Assembly: GCA_963677625.2 (NCBI GenBank)
Contig: CAXXSW010000002.1
Location: forward strand, 842,418 to 906,417
Direction: 5' to 3'
DNA from: UBA1351 sp963677625
GTDB taxonomy: Bacteria > Bacillota > Clostridia > Lachnospirales > Vallitaleaceae
DNA length: 64,000 bases
Shown piece after piece: positions 23,755 to 33,019 of this stretch. The stretch's first letter is position 1. Every line of letters begins with the position of its first letter. Under the pieces are notes generated by a model. It worked only from the letters and a program-made list of their open reading frames with translations, did no database searches and was not told the DNA's origin. The position numbers and the translations under genes are program-made.

Positions 23755-25113
23755 ATGTTTGATATAATTATTGTTGGTGCGGGAGCAGCAGGTGTTTTTT
23801 GTGCCTATGAGTTGATTAAGAATAATCCTGAGAAAAAGGTGTTAATGATTGAAAAAGGTTTACCTCTTGATAAAAGGTCATGCCCTAAAAAAACCAGAGG
23901 TGTAAAGGATTGCAATTGTAAGACTTGTTCAATTATGGAAGGTTTCTATGGAGCTGGTGGTTTCTCAGATGGAAAATACAATATTACCAATAATTTCGGT
24001 GGTGATCTTTATCAGTATATTGGTTATGATGAAGCTTTGGAATTAATGTGGGAAGTCGACAAGATAAATCTTGAAATGGGTGGAGCTGATGCCAAGCTCT
24101 ATTCAACAGGAACAGGTGACCTTAAACGTCAAGCCCTCAAACACGACTTGCATTTACTTGATGCTAAGGTACGTCACCTAGGGACAGACCGAAACTTGGT
24201 GATTGCAGGTAATATGTTTGATTACATTAAGGATAAGATGGAAATTCGTTTTAATACTGAAGTAACAGACTTGGAAAAAGATGGTGACTTGTTTAAGGTT
24301 AAGACGGCAAAAGATACCTTCCAATGCGAAAAATTAATAGTTGCAACAGGAAGAACCGGTTCAAAATGGATAGGATCTGTTTGTGAAAAATTTGATATTC
24401 CTACTTTCTCAAATCGTGTGGATATAGGTGTGCGGGTTGAATTGCCTGCGCTTGTCTTTAAACATATTACAGATGAAGTATATGAAAGTAAGATTGTATA
24501 TAAGACAGAGAAGTATAATGATATGGTCAGAACGTTTTGTATGAATCCATATGGTGAAGTTGTAACTGAGAATTATGGGGATATTGTTACAGTGAATGGG
24601 CATTCATATGCTAATCCTGACTTGCATACAGATAATACTAATTTTGCTCTATTAGTATCCAATCGTTTTACAGAGCCTTTTAAGAAGAGTAATGAGTATG
24701 GTGAATCTATAGCTAGATTATCTAATATGCTTGGTGGTGGCGTTCTCATGCAACGGTTTGGTGACTTGGTCAAAGGAAGAAGATCCAGTGACAGGCGTAT
24801 GAAGAAATGCTTTACCAAGCCAACATTAGATGCAACACCTGGTGACCTTAGCTTGGTTATTCCAAAGCGTCAGCTGGATGACATTATTGAAATGATCTAT
24901 GCCCTTGATAAGATTGCCCCTGGTACTGCAAATGAAGACACCCTTCTTTACGGCGTTGAGGTTAAGTTCTACAATTCCAATGTTGAAGTAGATGAAAATT
25001 TAGAGACTCGGGTAAAAGGCTTATATGTTCTTGGTGATTGTTCCGGTGTAACGCATTCCTTGTCACAAGCAGCCGCTAGTGGTATTTATGTTGCTAGAAA
25101 GTTGGTTGAATAA
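23755..25113 (+). CDS. FAD-dependent oxidoreductase (COG2509-like)
   Basis: A 452-residue flavoprotein. The dinucleotide-binding fold starts at residue 3 with IIIVGAGAAGVFCAYEL. Residues about 42-65 hold an unusual Cys-rich segment (CPKKTRGVKDCNCKTC) followed by GFYGAGGFSDGK. A second conserved FAD segment is LIVATGRTGSKWIG (about 195), and the C-terminal LYVLGDCSGVTHSLSQAAASG contacts the cofactor. This matches the uncharacterised FAD-dependent dehydrogenase group COG2509. The four clustered Cys residues might hold a metal or take part in disulfide chemistry (inference). It appears monocistronic, with a promoter upstream and a terminator downstream. Confidence 0.85.
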   Translation: MFDIIIVGAGAAGVFCAYELIKNNPEKKVLMIEKGLPLDKRSCPKKTRGVKDCNCKTCSIMEGFYGAGGFSDGKYNITNNFGGDLYQYIGYDEALELMWEVDKINLEMGGADAKLYSTGTGDLKRQALKHDLHLLDAKVRHLGTDRNLVIAGNMFDYIKDKMEIRFNTEVTDLEKDGDLFKVKTAKDTFQCEKLIVATGRTGSKWIGSVCEKFDIPTFSNRVDIGVRVELPALVFKHITDEVYESKIVYKTEKYNDMVRTFCMNPYGEVVTENYGDIVTVNGHSYANPDLHTDNTNFALLVSNRFTEPFKKSNEYGESIARLSNMLGGGVLMQRFGDLVKGRRSSDRRMKKCFTKPTLDATPGDLSLVIPKRQLDDIIEMIYALDKIAPGTANEDTLLYGVEVKFYNSNVEVDENLETRVKGLYVLGDCSGVTHSLSQAAASGIYVARKLVE

Positions 25114-25186
25114 TAGCTGGTATGATGAATTACATCATGAAAATATAATAAGTAAAAGCATAGGCAATACAATTTTTGTAGTTTGG

Positions 25187-25229
25187 AAGGCAGCGATCTG
25201 ACAGTTTATACCTCAGATGGCTGTCTTTA
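25187..25229 (+). terminator. Intrinsic terminator after the FAD oxidoreductase gene
   Basis: A 15-bp stem with one G-G mismatch and one wobble (AAGGCAGCGATCTGA / TCAGATGGCTGTCTT), followed by a T-rich stretch. Confidence 0.75.
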
Positions 25230-25344
25230 TTACTTTTTAATTGAATTTATGTCTTGCTAGTGGTAACCTATTCATTGTAAAGATCTGGTCCTGCATGTTG
25301 ATTTAGAGAATAAATGCATATCAGAGAGTATGAAAGGAGAGTTT

Positions 25345-26118
25345 ATGATTAAAGTAAATGATTTTACAAAAGTTTATAAATTATCTAAGAAACAGATGAC
25401 AGAACAAAAAATCAAGACCAATAAGAAAAAGGCCTGTGACGGTATCAGTTTTGAGGCCAAGCAAGGAGAGATTTTTGGATTACTTGGTCCAAATGGTGCA
25501 GGTAAGACTACAACCTTAAGGTCAATTGCTACCCTTTTGAAACCAACAGAGGGGACTATTGAAGTTCAAGGTTTTGATGTCATTAAGGAACCTAAGGAAG
25601 TTCGGAGACGAATTGGATTTCTAACTAATGAGTTGAAACTGGACAGTCATTTTACACCTTCCTATACTATGGCATTTTTTGGCCATCTACATGGTTTATC
25701 AGATGATGTTATCAAGGAAAGAAAAGAAAAACTTTTTGATTACTTTGGAATCACATCATATGAGGATAAGAAAATCAGTGAATTGTCAACAGGTATGACA
25801 CAGAAACTTGCTATAGCTGTAAGTTTGGTCCATGATCCGGAGATTGTTATCTTTGATGAACCAACTAATGGCTTAGATATTATTACGGCTAGAGCTGTTA
25901 CCGAATATTTGGTAGAGCTCAAGAAGCAAGGAAAGCTGGTAATTGTATCCACTCACATTATGACTGTTGCAGAAAAGCTATGTGATAGGGTAGCTGTCAT
26001 TATTAAAGGCAAAAAGGTCGCTGATGGAACCATAAAAGAGATAATTGAAGAGACAGAGGGCAAGGATCTGGAAGAGGCCTTCTTTAATCTATATTATGCT
26101 AGTGAGGAGGCGAATTAA
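25345..26118 (+). CDS. ABC transporter ATP-binding protein, NatA-like
   Basis: The ATPase subunit of an ABC-2-type exporter, 257 residues. Walker A is GPNGAGKTT (about 51-59), the Q-loop lies around 95-105, the signature is LSTGMTQKLAIA (in place of canonical LSGGQ), Walker B is VIFDEPTNGLD (about 172-182), and the switch His is in VSTHIM. The best matches by pattern are the sodium exporter ATPases NatA. ATG 25345 is chosen because AAAGGAG lies at ideal distance; the in-frame ATG 25330 overlaps it. The permease gene follows after 1 bp. Confidence 0.92.
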   Translation: MIKVNDFTKVYKLSKKQMTEQKIKTNKKKACDGISFEAKQGEIFGLLGPNGAGKTTTLRSIATLLKPTEGTIEVQGFDVIKEPKEVRRRIGFLTNELKLDSHFTPSYTMAFFGHLHGLSDDVIKERKEKLFDYFGITSYEDKKISELSTGMTQKLAIAVSLVHDPEIVIFDEPTNGLDIITARAVTEYLVELKKQGKLVIVSTHIMTVAEKLCDRVAVIIKGKKVADGTIKEIIEETEGKDLEEAFFNLYYASEEAN

Positions 26119-26119
26119 T

Positions 26120-27352
26120 ATGTTATGGGTAATTGTAAAGAAAGAATTAAAGCGTGTTTTCACAGATAGACGGTTGGTATTTTCAGCCTTTTTACTACCA
26201 GCTATCAGTATCTATGTTTTGTACTCCTTAATGGGAAATATGCTTGGGAACAGGTCAAATGATCTGAAAGAACATGTATCTCAAGTTCTGGTTGTTAATA
26301 GCTCTGAAACCTTTAAGGATTTCTCAACTCAGATAGAAGACGATATTGATATGGAGTTTGTTGATATGTCTGAAAATGATATAAAAGATATTAAGGTTTC
26401 TAAGTATGGAGAGGCTGTAAAAAACGGCGATAAAGATGCTATCATCATATTCCCTCAAGGTTTCGATGAGGCTGTAACGGCTTATGAAACAACTTCACCT
26501 CCAAACGTTGATACCTTTTATAATCCAGGTGAAGAGTATTCACAAAATGCTATTAGTCGAGTGGAATATATGATTGGAACTATTTATCAAAATTATCTAT
26601 TATCTGATCGTTTTGGTGATGCACAATTCCTTACCGCTTTTACCATAAATTTGGGAAATAAGGATAATACAATAGCGGAAGAAGGAAAAGAAGCGGGGCT
26701 AGGTATGAGTTTCATGATTCCTATGCTTTTAAATATTATGCTCTTTGCTGGTGCAATGGGGATTGGAATCGATGTTATTGCAGGTGAGAAAGAGAGAGGT
26801 ACTATGGCAACACTTCTTCTTACACCGGTAGATAGGAAAACAATTGCTCTTGGTAAAGTTCTAAGTTTAGGTGTGGTGGCTGTTATTAGCGCAACCTTTA
26901 CCTTTGGAGCGATTATAGCTTCTTTACCAAATGCTTCGGAGTTTTTAGCAGCAGGAACCGATGTATCTTTTGATTCTTTTGGTTTTGGTATTAGTGATTA
27001 CTTAATGCTCCTAAGTCTTATTATTGTTCAGGTAGGCATCTTTGTTGGACTTATCTGTCTCATATCAGTAATCGCAAAGAGTGTAAAAGAGGCAGGTACT
27101 TATATTTCACCTATTTACATGTTGGTGATGATTAGTGCTTTTGCAACAATATTTACATCTGGTGAAGTGGAGATGTTCAAATTTGCTGTTCCGGTTATGG
27201 GAAATGTTTTTGCTATCAAAGAGCTCTTTACCTTTGATTTGTCTTTGGCAGAGTACGGTGTCACAGTAGGTGTATCCTTAGCAGTAATACTTGTACTTCT
27301 CAAACTTATAACCATGGCATTTAACAATGAAAGAACGATGTTTAACACCTAA
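26120..27352 (+). CDS. ABC-2 type transporter permease, NatB-like
   Basis: The membrane subunit partnering the ATPase directly upstream (TAA, one base, ATG). The 410-residue protein has one N-terminal segment (about 20-40), a large extracytoplasmic domain (about 42-215), and a C-terminal bundle of about five segments. The cytoplasmic-side motif GEKERGTMATLLLTPVDRK (about 222-240) is characteristic of ABC-2/NatB permeases. Substrate could be sodium ions or another compound; the sequence does not decide. ATG 26120 starts directly at the conserved LWVIVKKELKRVFTDRR segment; an upstream in-frame start would lie deep inside the ATPase gene. Confidence 0.9.
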   Translation: MLWVIVKKELKRVFTDRRLVFSAFLLPAISIYVLYSLMGNMLGNRSNDLKEHVSQVLVVNSSETFKDFSTQIEDDIDMEFVDMSENDIKDIKVSKYGEAVKNGDKDAIIIFPQGFDEAVTAYETTSPPNVDTFYNPGEEYSQNAISRVEYMIGTIYQNYLLSDRFGDAQFLTAFTINLGNKDNTIAEEGKEAGLGMSFMIPMLLNIMLFAGAMGIGIDVIAGEKERGTMATLLLTPVDRKTIALGKVLSLGVVAVISATFTFGAIIASLPNASEFLAAGTDVSFDSFGFGISDYLMLLSLIIVQVGIFVGLICLISVIAKSVKEAGTYISPIYMLVMISAFATIFTSGEVEMFKFAVPVMGNVFAIKELFTFDLSLAEYGVTVGVSLAVILVLLKLITMAFNNERTMFNT

Positions 27353-27453
27353 TAGTGAATGTTTTTTCAATATACTATTATTATTTTCATTGACAAAGGA
27401 TGCGGCCTTCTTTAACATAGAGGCAAGAGATAAATAACAACTTGGTGAGGTTG

Positions 27454-27476
27454 GTGGTAAATCTTTGATTTACTAC
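27454..27476. other. Hairpin in the manA leader
   Basis: A 10-bp stem (GTGGTAAATC / GATTTACTAC, one wobble) with a TTT loop, 26 bp upstream of manA. There is no T-run, so it is not a standard terminator. It may be a leader structure or mRNA processing/stability element. Confidence 0.4.
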
Positions 27477-27501
27477 TGACCCATTTAACCTGGGAGGTAA
27501 G

Positions 27502-28494
27502 ATGTATCCATTAATATTTGAACCGGATTATAAAGAACGAGTTTGGGGAGGTCAAAAACTTAGAGAAGTTTATGGCAAAAAAATCCCCTATGAACATACA
27601 GGAGAAAGCTGGGAAATTGCTTGCCATAATCATGGACAGTCCAAGATTTTGAATGGCGAATTAGCAGGTTTGACCCTTGAAGAAGCATTACTAAAAAAAG
27701 GTCAAGCAATTATGGGGAAGCCTTTTAAGCCTGGTGATAAGTTTCCTCTATTAATCAAATTTATTGATGCCAAGACTAAACTGTCAGTACAGGTACATCC
27801 TGATGACAGGTATGCAGCTGTCAAAGAAAATGGTGAATTGGGTAAAAGTGAGGCTTGGTATATTTTACAGGCTGACGAAGGTGCTAAGTTGGTTGCAGGT
27901 CTTAAAGACGGTGTGACCAAGGCTGTTTTCAAAGAGAAACTTGAAGAGAATGCTCTGGAAGAGGTTCTTAATGAAGTTGGAGTAAAAGCAGGGGATGTAC
28001 TTAATATTCCGGCTGGACTTATACATGCAGTTGGCCAGGGTATTCTTCTGGCAGAAATTCAACAGAACTCAGATACGACTTATAGGGTTTATGATTGGGG
28101 ACGTGTCGGTCTTGATGGGAAGCCAAGAGAACTCCATATTGAGAAGTCATTAGAAGTCATTGATTTTGAACACAAGCATAGTAAGGATTTGGTTCAGGGA
28201 ATTAAAGAACATGGTTCGGGTTATGTTTTGACTGAATATATTCGGAATGAATATTTTGTACTTCAGGAAGTGCTAGTTCAGAATATGTATCAGGGTAATT
28301 CAGAGAACGGCTTTGAAATATACATGACACTTAAGGGTCAGGGGCTTATTACTTTCGGTGACCAAGAGGTTGAAGTTGGACTTGGACAAAGTTTTATTAT
28401 TCCTAAGGCTTTGGGTAAGTATACTTTGAAAGCTAAAGACCAGGAAGTTGTATTTGTTAAAGGATTTATTGATGAAAGAGTTTCGAATTCCTAA
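27502..28494 (+). CDS. manA: Mannose-6-phosphate isomerase, class I
   Basis: ManA interconverts mannose-6-phosphate and fructose-6-phosphate and needs a zinc ion. The 330-residue protein begins with the typical PLIFEPDYKERVWGGQKL. Metal-site residues are visible in KLSVQVHPDD (about 93-102) and GESWEI (about 31), with NIPAGLIHAVGQG (about 167-179) forming the cupin active site. A strong GGGAGG ribosome site precedes ATG 27502. It heads an operon with overlapping genes (cca, a Wzy-like ligase, a PEGA protein and a phosphoglucomutase), consistent with supplying mannose-type nucleotide sugars for surface polysaccharide. Confidence 0.95.
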   Translation: MYPLIFEPDYKERVWGGQKLREVYGKKIPYEHTGESWEIACHNHGQSKILNGELAGLTLEEALLKKGQAIMGKPFKPGDKFPLLIKFIDAKTKLSVQVHPDDRYAAVKENGELGKSEAWYILQADEGAKLVAGLKDGVTKAVFKEKLEENALEEVLNEVGVKAGDVLNIPAGLIHAVGQGILLAEIQQNSDTTYRVYDWGRVGLDGKPRELHIEKSLEVIDFEHKHSKDLVQGIKEHGSGYVLTEYIRNEYFVLQEVLVQNMYQGNSENGFEIYMTLKGQGLITFGDQEVEVGLGQSFIIPKALGKYTLKAKDQEVVFVKGFIDERVSNS

Positions 28495-29803
28495 AAATGT
28501 TAAAGACATACTAGCTACCATACATGGAGCTGGTGAAGAGGCTTATATAGTAGGAGGTTGTGTTCGCGACCTCCTTCTTGGTGTGGAACCAAATGATTGG
28601 GACATCACGACTTCAGCCTTGCCGCAACAGGTTAAAGGCCTTTTTAACAGGACCATTGATACAGGTTTGGAACATGGGACCGTGACTGTTATGGTTGGTA
28701 AAGAAGGTTATGAAGTGACGACTTATCGAATTGATGGAGAATATGAAGACCATCGTAGACCGGATAAGGTTGAATTTACCAGGTCTCTAGAAGAAGATCT
28801 CCTTAGAAGGGATTTTACCATAAATGCGATGGCTTATAATCCTGAAGTTGGAATTATAGACCTATATAAAGGTTTGGAGCATCTTCAAGAAAGAATAATA
28901 ACTTGCGTAGGTAATCCGGAAGATCGGTTTAAAGAAGATGCCTTAAGGATGTTAAGGGCTATAAGGTTCAGTGCAAAATTAGATTTTGATATTGAGTTTA
29001 AGACCTATGATGCCATTATAAAATTAAATAAATTGATCAGTCATGTTAGTCCTGAGCGAATTCAGATTGAACTTACTAAAACCTTGATTTCTAAGAATCC
29101 TGCGAAAATTCAGGAAATTGTTTCAACAGGTCTTTATGAATACATTATGCCGGAACTTAAGACAATTGTTGGTATGGATCAGAATCATCCTTATCATGAA
29201 CTACCTGTAGACCTTCATACTTACAAGGCTGTTGAATCTGTTGAAGCTGACAGGGTTCTACGATGGACTATGCTTCTTCATGATATTGGCAAGGGAACGA
29301 GTAAAACGACTGATTTAGATGGGATCGATCATTTTATGAATCATCCGATTATCAGTGAGAAATTAGCAAAAAAAATATTGAAAAGACTTAAGTTTGATAA
29401 TAAATCCATGGACAGGATATGCCACTTGATACGGTATCATGACCATAGAATTCCTGCCACATTCAAATCAGTAAGAAAAGCGCTTTATACCATAGGCCCC
29501 GATTATTTTGAGGACTATCTAAAGATCAGACAGGGTGATATAATGGCCCAGGCAAAGGGAAAACGAGAAGAAAGTTTGAACAAGCTTAGGGAAGTGGAGA
29601 AAGTCTACCGTCAGATACTTGAGTCGGGACAATGTCTTGGGCTAAATGACCTTGAAGTGTCTGGAAGGGAAATGTTGGATCTTGGTTATAAGGGAAAAGC
29701 TATTGGAGAGGTACTTAATTACTTGTTGGAAATAGTTTTGGAGGATCCAGATATGAATGAGCGGTCTATTCTAATTGCAAAGGCGAGAAAATGGAATTCT
29801 TAA
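28472..29803 (+). CDS. cca: CCA tRNA nucleotidyltransferase
   Basis: The enzyme adds or repairs the 3' CCA end of tRNAs. The nucleotidyltransferase head has YIVGGCVRDLLLG and NDWDITTSA with the catalytic DxD (about 25-50), followed by RRDFTINAMAYNP (about 108-120) and the RNA-binding neck and body. The C-terminal half has an HD-domain segment, WTMLLHDIGKGT (about 265-276), found in many Firmicutes members. 443 residues. ATG 28472 overlaps the last 23 bp of manA, and AAAGGA lies just upstream, so the two are translationally coupled. Its place in a polysaccharide operon may simply be co-transcription. Confidence 0.94.
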   Translation: MKEFRIPKNVKDILATIHGAGEEAYIVGGCVRDLLLGVEPNDWDITTSALPQQVKGLFNRTIDTGLEHGTVTVMVGKEGYEVTTYRIDGEYEDHRRPDKVEFTRSLEEDLLRRDFTINAMAYNPEVGIIDLYKGLEHLQERIITCVGNPEDRFKEDALRMLRAIRFSAKLDFDIEFKTYDAIIKLNKLISHVSPERIQIELTKTLISKNPAKIQEIVSTGLYEYIMPELKTIVGMDQNHPYHELPVDLHTYKAVESVEADRVLRWTMLLHDIGKGTSKTTDLDGIDHFMNHPIISEKLAKKILKRLKFDNKSMDRICHLIRYHDHRIPATFKSVRKALYTIGPDYFEDYLKIRQGDIMAQAKGKREESLNKLREVEKVYRQILESGQCLGLNDLEVSGREMLDLGYKGKAIGEVLNYLLEIVLEDPDMNERSILIAKARKWNS

Positions 29804-31632
29804 TAAAGAGAGATGTAAGGACCCACTATCTATGGTTGGTGTCCTTATTTTTACTGCCTTTTTTTCAGGGGGGGTATTTTCATTTTGAAGTCTTTGCCTT
29901 TGGATGTGTTCAATTAGTGATACTTATTCTATTAAAGAAGCCACATCAGATAGTTTATAAGGAAATGAATAGTATGAAAAAGTTGATTTTCTTGCTAATC
30001 CTCTTAATTATTACAGGTGCTTTTCTTGCTTCTTTTGGTGCAGTTGATCTAGGTACTCATTTTATAGGAATACTTAGACTACTTGTTCTTGTGATTTTTT
30101 CTCTGAATCTATTATCCTTCGAATCTACCCTATCTACTGAATCATCATTAGTTGGAACGATTGCTTTAAGCGGAGCTCTTATGTCAATTTTGACCATAAT
30201 AGTCATCGTTTTTTTTCCTGAATCTTCTCAAATAGGAGCATATTTTATTCAAAATGGACGGATAGGAGGCTTTTTCCAATACGCCAATACTTATGGCATA
30301 TATATGCTTATATGTATCATGTTTTTGTCACAAAGGAAAATGGACCCAAGAATTATATGGTTCCTAACCATATTTATGACAGCTACTATTCTGCTTACCC
30401 AAAGCAGGGGTTCTTTAATCCTTGGTTTTATAGTTATTATTTGGTTGTTTATTCATAAGGATAGACGTTATATACTGACAGGTATGGTCGGAGGTATTGT
30501 TTTAGGACAGTATATTCTATATACAACCAAGGCTGTCATTGATCCGACGAGAGCCATTGGAATGGGTGAACATCAAAGTGAGTGGCTTTCAAGACTTCTT
30601 TACTATGAAGATGGTATTAGGATGTTGGTAAAACAGGTTTTGGGCTATGGCTATGGCGGTTACTATCAGGTTCAGTCCTATTATCAGACGGGGGCAGACT
30701 ATCATGTTAGGTTTATACATAATAGTCTTTTACAGATAGGCTTAGATTATGGGATAATAGCGATGGTGGCCTTTCTTATCATTTTGATTTTACCAATAGT
30801 ATTTGTAGTGAAGCATTTAAGAAGTCACCATAGATGGGTACTGACAGAGAAGGAAAGTCTTGATTCATGGTGGGTAGTAGCCTTCTACATAATGACCATT
30901 CACTCTATGATTGATTTTGATTTTCAGTTCTTTTCCTACTTGTTATTGTATGTTTTGGTGGGAATACAAACCTATAGGTGGTTATTTAGCTTAACAGGAG
31001 TTCGCATATATAATGGAGAAAATAAGGGTCATAATACTAGGCTCAGGTTACAAAATACTAGGGTATGGAGCTTGGTAAAAGGAATAGGACACACGATACT
31101 ACTTACTAGCTTTGTTTTTTTCTTCATGGTGACCTATCTACAATATAACGGACATAACATGGAAAGTTATCGTATGTTTCCTTATTACACAAAGAATGTC
31201 ACCACTCTCTTAAAGCAAGAACCTTTATCTTGGGAAATGGCTAAAGTGGCTAAAAGTGAAGTTGATAGGAACCCATATTATACTAGAGGATTTGCTTTTT
31301 TAAGGGATTACCATTATAATAATGGAGATTTTACACAAGCTGTTTTTTATGGGAAAAAAGCGGTGGAGGCTGCTCCCTTGGACATGAAACAGCTGGAAGC
31401 ATATTTAACTGTTGCCTATAGTGATCTATTGGTTAGGTATAGGCAGGGTGTGCCTCTTAGTAAGTTGGCTGAGATACAAGATATTACAAATACCGAACAT
31501 TATTTGAAACAACTTGAATCAGTCAAGAAAAATAACTATACTATTAAGCATCAAGTAGATTTTAAGATGACGGACTATATGGAAGATATAGTAAATCGTA
31601 CCGTCAAATTATTAAATGGAGATAAGAGATGA
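29791..31632 (+). CDS. O-antigen ligase / Wzy-like polymerase family membrane protein
   Basis: A 613-residue protein with about eleven or twelve membrane segments up to about residue 450 and a C-terminal, probably extracytoplasmic, helical domain (about 460-613) with TPR-like pairs (PYYTRGFAFLRDYHYNNGDF). The Wzy_C family region is marked by TQSRGSLILGF (about 205) and by VRFIHNSLLQIGLDYGI (about 308), with the conserved His and a loop ending in a small residue. Members polymerise or transfer lipid-linked glycans outside the membrane. The start overlaps cca by 13 bp and lacks a clear ribosome site, so translation probably depends on coupling. Substrate unknown. Confidence 0.85.
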   Translation: MEFLIKRDVRTHYLWLVSLFLLPFFQGGYFHFEVFAFGCVQLVILILLKKPHQIVYKEMNSMKKLIFLLILLIITGAFLASFGAVDLGTHFIGILRLLVLVIFSLNLLSFESTLSTESSLVGTIALSGALMSILTIIVIVFFPESSQIGAYFIQNGRIGGFFQYANTYGIYMLICIMFLSQRKMDPRIIWFLTIFMTATILLTQSRGSLILGFIVIIWLFIHKDRRYILTGMVGGIVLGQYILYTTKAVIDPTRAIGMGEHQSEWLSRLLYYEDGIRMLVKQVLGYGYGGYYQVQSYYQTGADYHVRFIHNSLLQIGLDYGIIAMVAFLIILILPIVFVVKHLRSHHRWVLTEKESLDSWWVVAFYIMTIHSMIDFDFQFFSYLLLYVLVGIQTYRWLFSLTGVRIYNGENKGHNTRLRLQNTRVWSLVKGIGHTILLTSFVFFFMVTYLQYNGHNMESYRMFPYYTKNVTTLLKQEPLSWEMAKVAKSEVDRNPYYTRGFAFLRDYHYNNGDFTQAVFYGKKAVEAAPLDMKQLEAYLTVAYSDLLVRYRQGVPLSKLAEIQDITNTEHYLKQLESVKKNNYTIKHQVDFKMTDYMEDIVNRTVKLLNGDKR

Positions 31633-33005
31633 AGATTGAAAAAGATTTAATCCCTAAGATGGTTATTGCCGGTGTTTTGGGCGTTCTAATTATTGTTTGT
31701 ATATTTATCCTCCTAAGCTTCTTTAATAAAGGAGACAAAGGGACTAAACAGGTGCCTGCGGCTACCATTGAAGAGGAAGAAAAGGAAGATGTTAAGGACA
31801 ATCTAGAAGATGAAAGGGTTATTGAATATATTCGAATGCTTGGCTTGGTAAAAGCTAAAGGTGAAGATTTAATGACGCTTTATGATATTGAAAATGAAAA
31901 GACGGTAACTCTTACTATCAATGGTGCTACTCGTTTTGAAGACGAATATGGAAAGTCGATTGTTCAGGACAAGATTATGGTCGGTCATATCGTCAGTGTA
32001 AAATATGATAAGGAGACATATATTCCTGAAGAAATTAAACTGTCTCCTCAGATACAGGAGATTAAAAATCTTCCGACCTTGACCATTGATGAAACACTAA
32101 AAACCATTCAAATCGGTTCAGATATTTATAACTATACTGACGAAATCATAGCACTTAATGGGGATGAAGACCTTGTTCTTGGGGACTTGACAGTTGCTGA
32201 TGATATTGTTGTCAGGGCTTACAAAGGCAAGGTTTGGTCTATTATTGTTGAGAATGGTCATGGATATATTGTTTTGGAGAATTACAGTGCATATCTAGAT
32301 GGACGATTGGAAATTGGTAACAGGACTTCCCATACTATTATTAAGGATATGCGGGTTGCTGTACCTGTTGGAGTTCATCAGGTTATTATTACTAAGGAAT
32401 CCATGGCTCCTTATTCAGCATCCATTAAGATCGAAGAAGATCAAGAATATATTATTGACTTAGCAGATCTTCAACCACAGTCTGGACAGGTGGATTTTGA
32501 GATTGTTCAGGAGGGTGCCAGATTGTTTGTCGATGATGTAGAGACTGAAATTACAGAAGAACCTCTTGAAATGAAATTTGGGCAATATAATATAAAAGTA
32601 AAAAAAGACGGTTTTATGGATTGGGAAGGTATTCTTGTTGTTGATCAGCTTTATATTAAGCAGGTTATTGATATGGATATTGAACCGCTTCAATTGCATA
32701 TGACAGGTCCACAAGGTGCAGAGTTTTATTTGGATGGTGTTCTAAAGGGCTACTTTAGTGGTGGTAATCCAATTAGTGTTCCAATTGTAGCTGGCGGACA
32801 CGTGTTGACCGTTCGTCAAGATGGATACCAGTCATGGAGTCAATCCATTTATGTCGAGGATATTGGAGAAGATATTTATTACACAGTTACTGAGCTTCAG
32901 GCATTGGCTAAAGAAGAACCAGACCCTGAACCCCAAGTCCCTGTTGAGGATGAAGATGATGGATCAGGTGATGTTGAAACACCTGGAGATGATACATATA
33001 ATTAG
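31629..33005 (+). CDS. Membrane-anchored PEGA domain protein
   Basis: A 458-residue protein with a short cytoplasmic start, one membrane segment (about 10-32) and a long extracytoplasmic part. The C-terminal half has two or three PEGA-type repeats of about 70 residues (about 215-285, 285-355 and 355-425), recognisable from segments such as RLFVDDVETEI, AEFYLDGVLKGY, and the closing kGf/qdGY-W pattern. The tail is rich in Pro, Glu and Asp. PEGA domains are extracellular and associated with S-layer or wall binding; the function here is unknown. It overlaps the Wzy-like gene by 4 bp (ATGA), so it probably acts with it at the surface. Confidence 0.85.
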   Translation: MKIEKDLIPKMVIAGVLGVLIIVCIFILLSFFNKGDKGTKQVPAATIEEEEKEDVKDNLEDERVIEYIRMLGLVKAKGEDLMTLYDIENEKTVTLTINGATRFEDEYGKSIVQDKIMVGHIVSVKYDKETYIPEEIKLSPQIQEIKNLPTLTIDETLKTIQIGSDIYNYTDEIIALNGDEDLVLGDLTVADDIVVRAYKGKVWSIIVENGHGYIVLENYSAYLDGRLEIGNRTSHTIIKDMRVAVPVGVHQVIITKESMAPYSASIKIEEDQEYIIDLADLQPQSGQVDFEIVQEGARLFVDDVETEITEEPLEMKFGQYNIKVKKDGFMDWEGILVVDQLYIKQVIDMDIEPLQLHMTGPQGAEFYLDGVLKGYFSGGNPISVPIVAGGHVLTVRQDGYQSWSQSIYVEDIGEDIYYTVTELQALAKEEPDPEPQVPVEDEDDGSGDVETPGDDTYN

Positions 33006-33019
33006 TTCGAGGAGGAAGT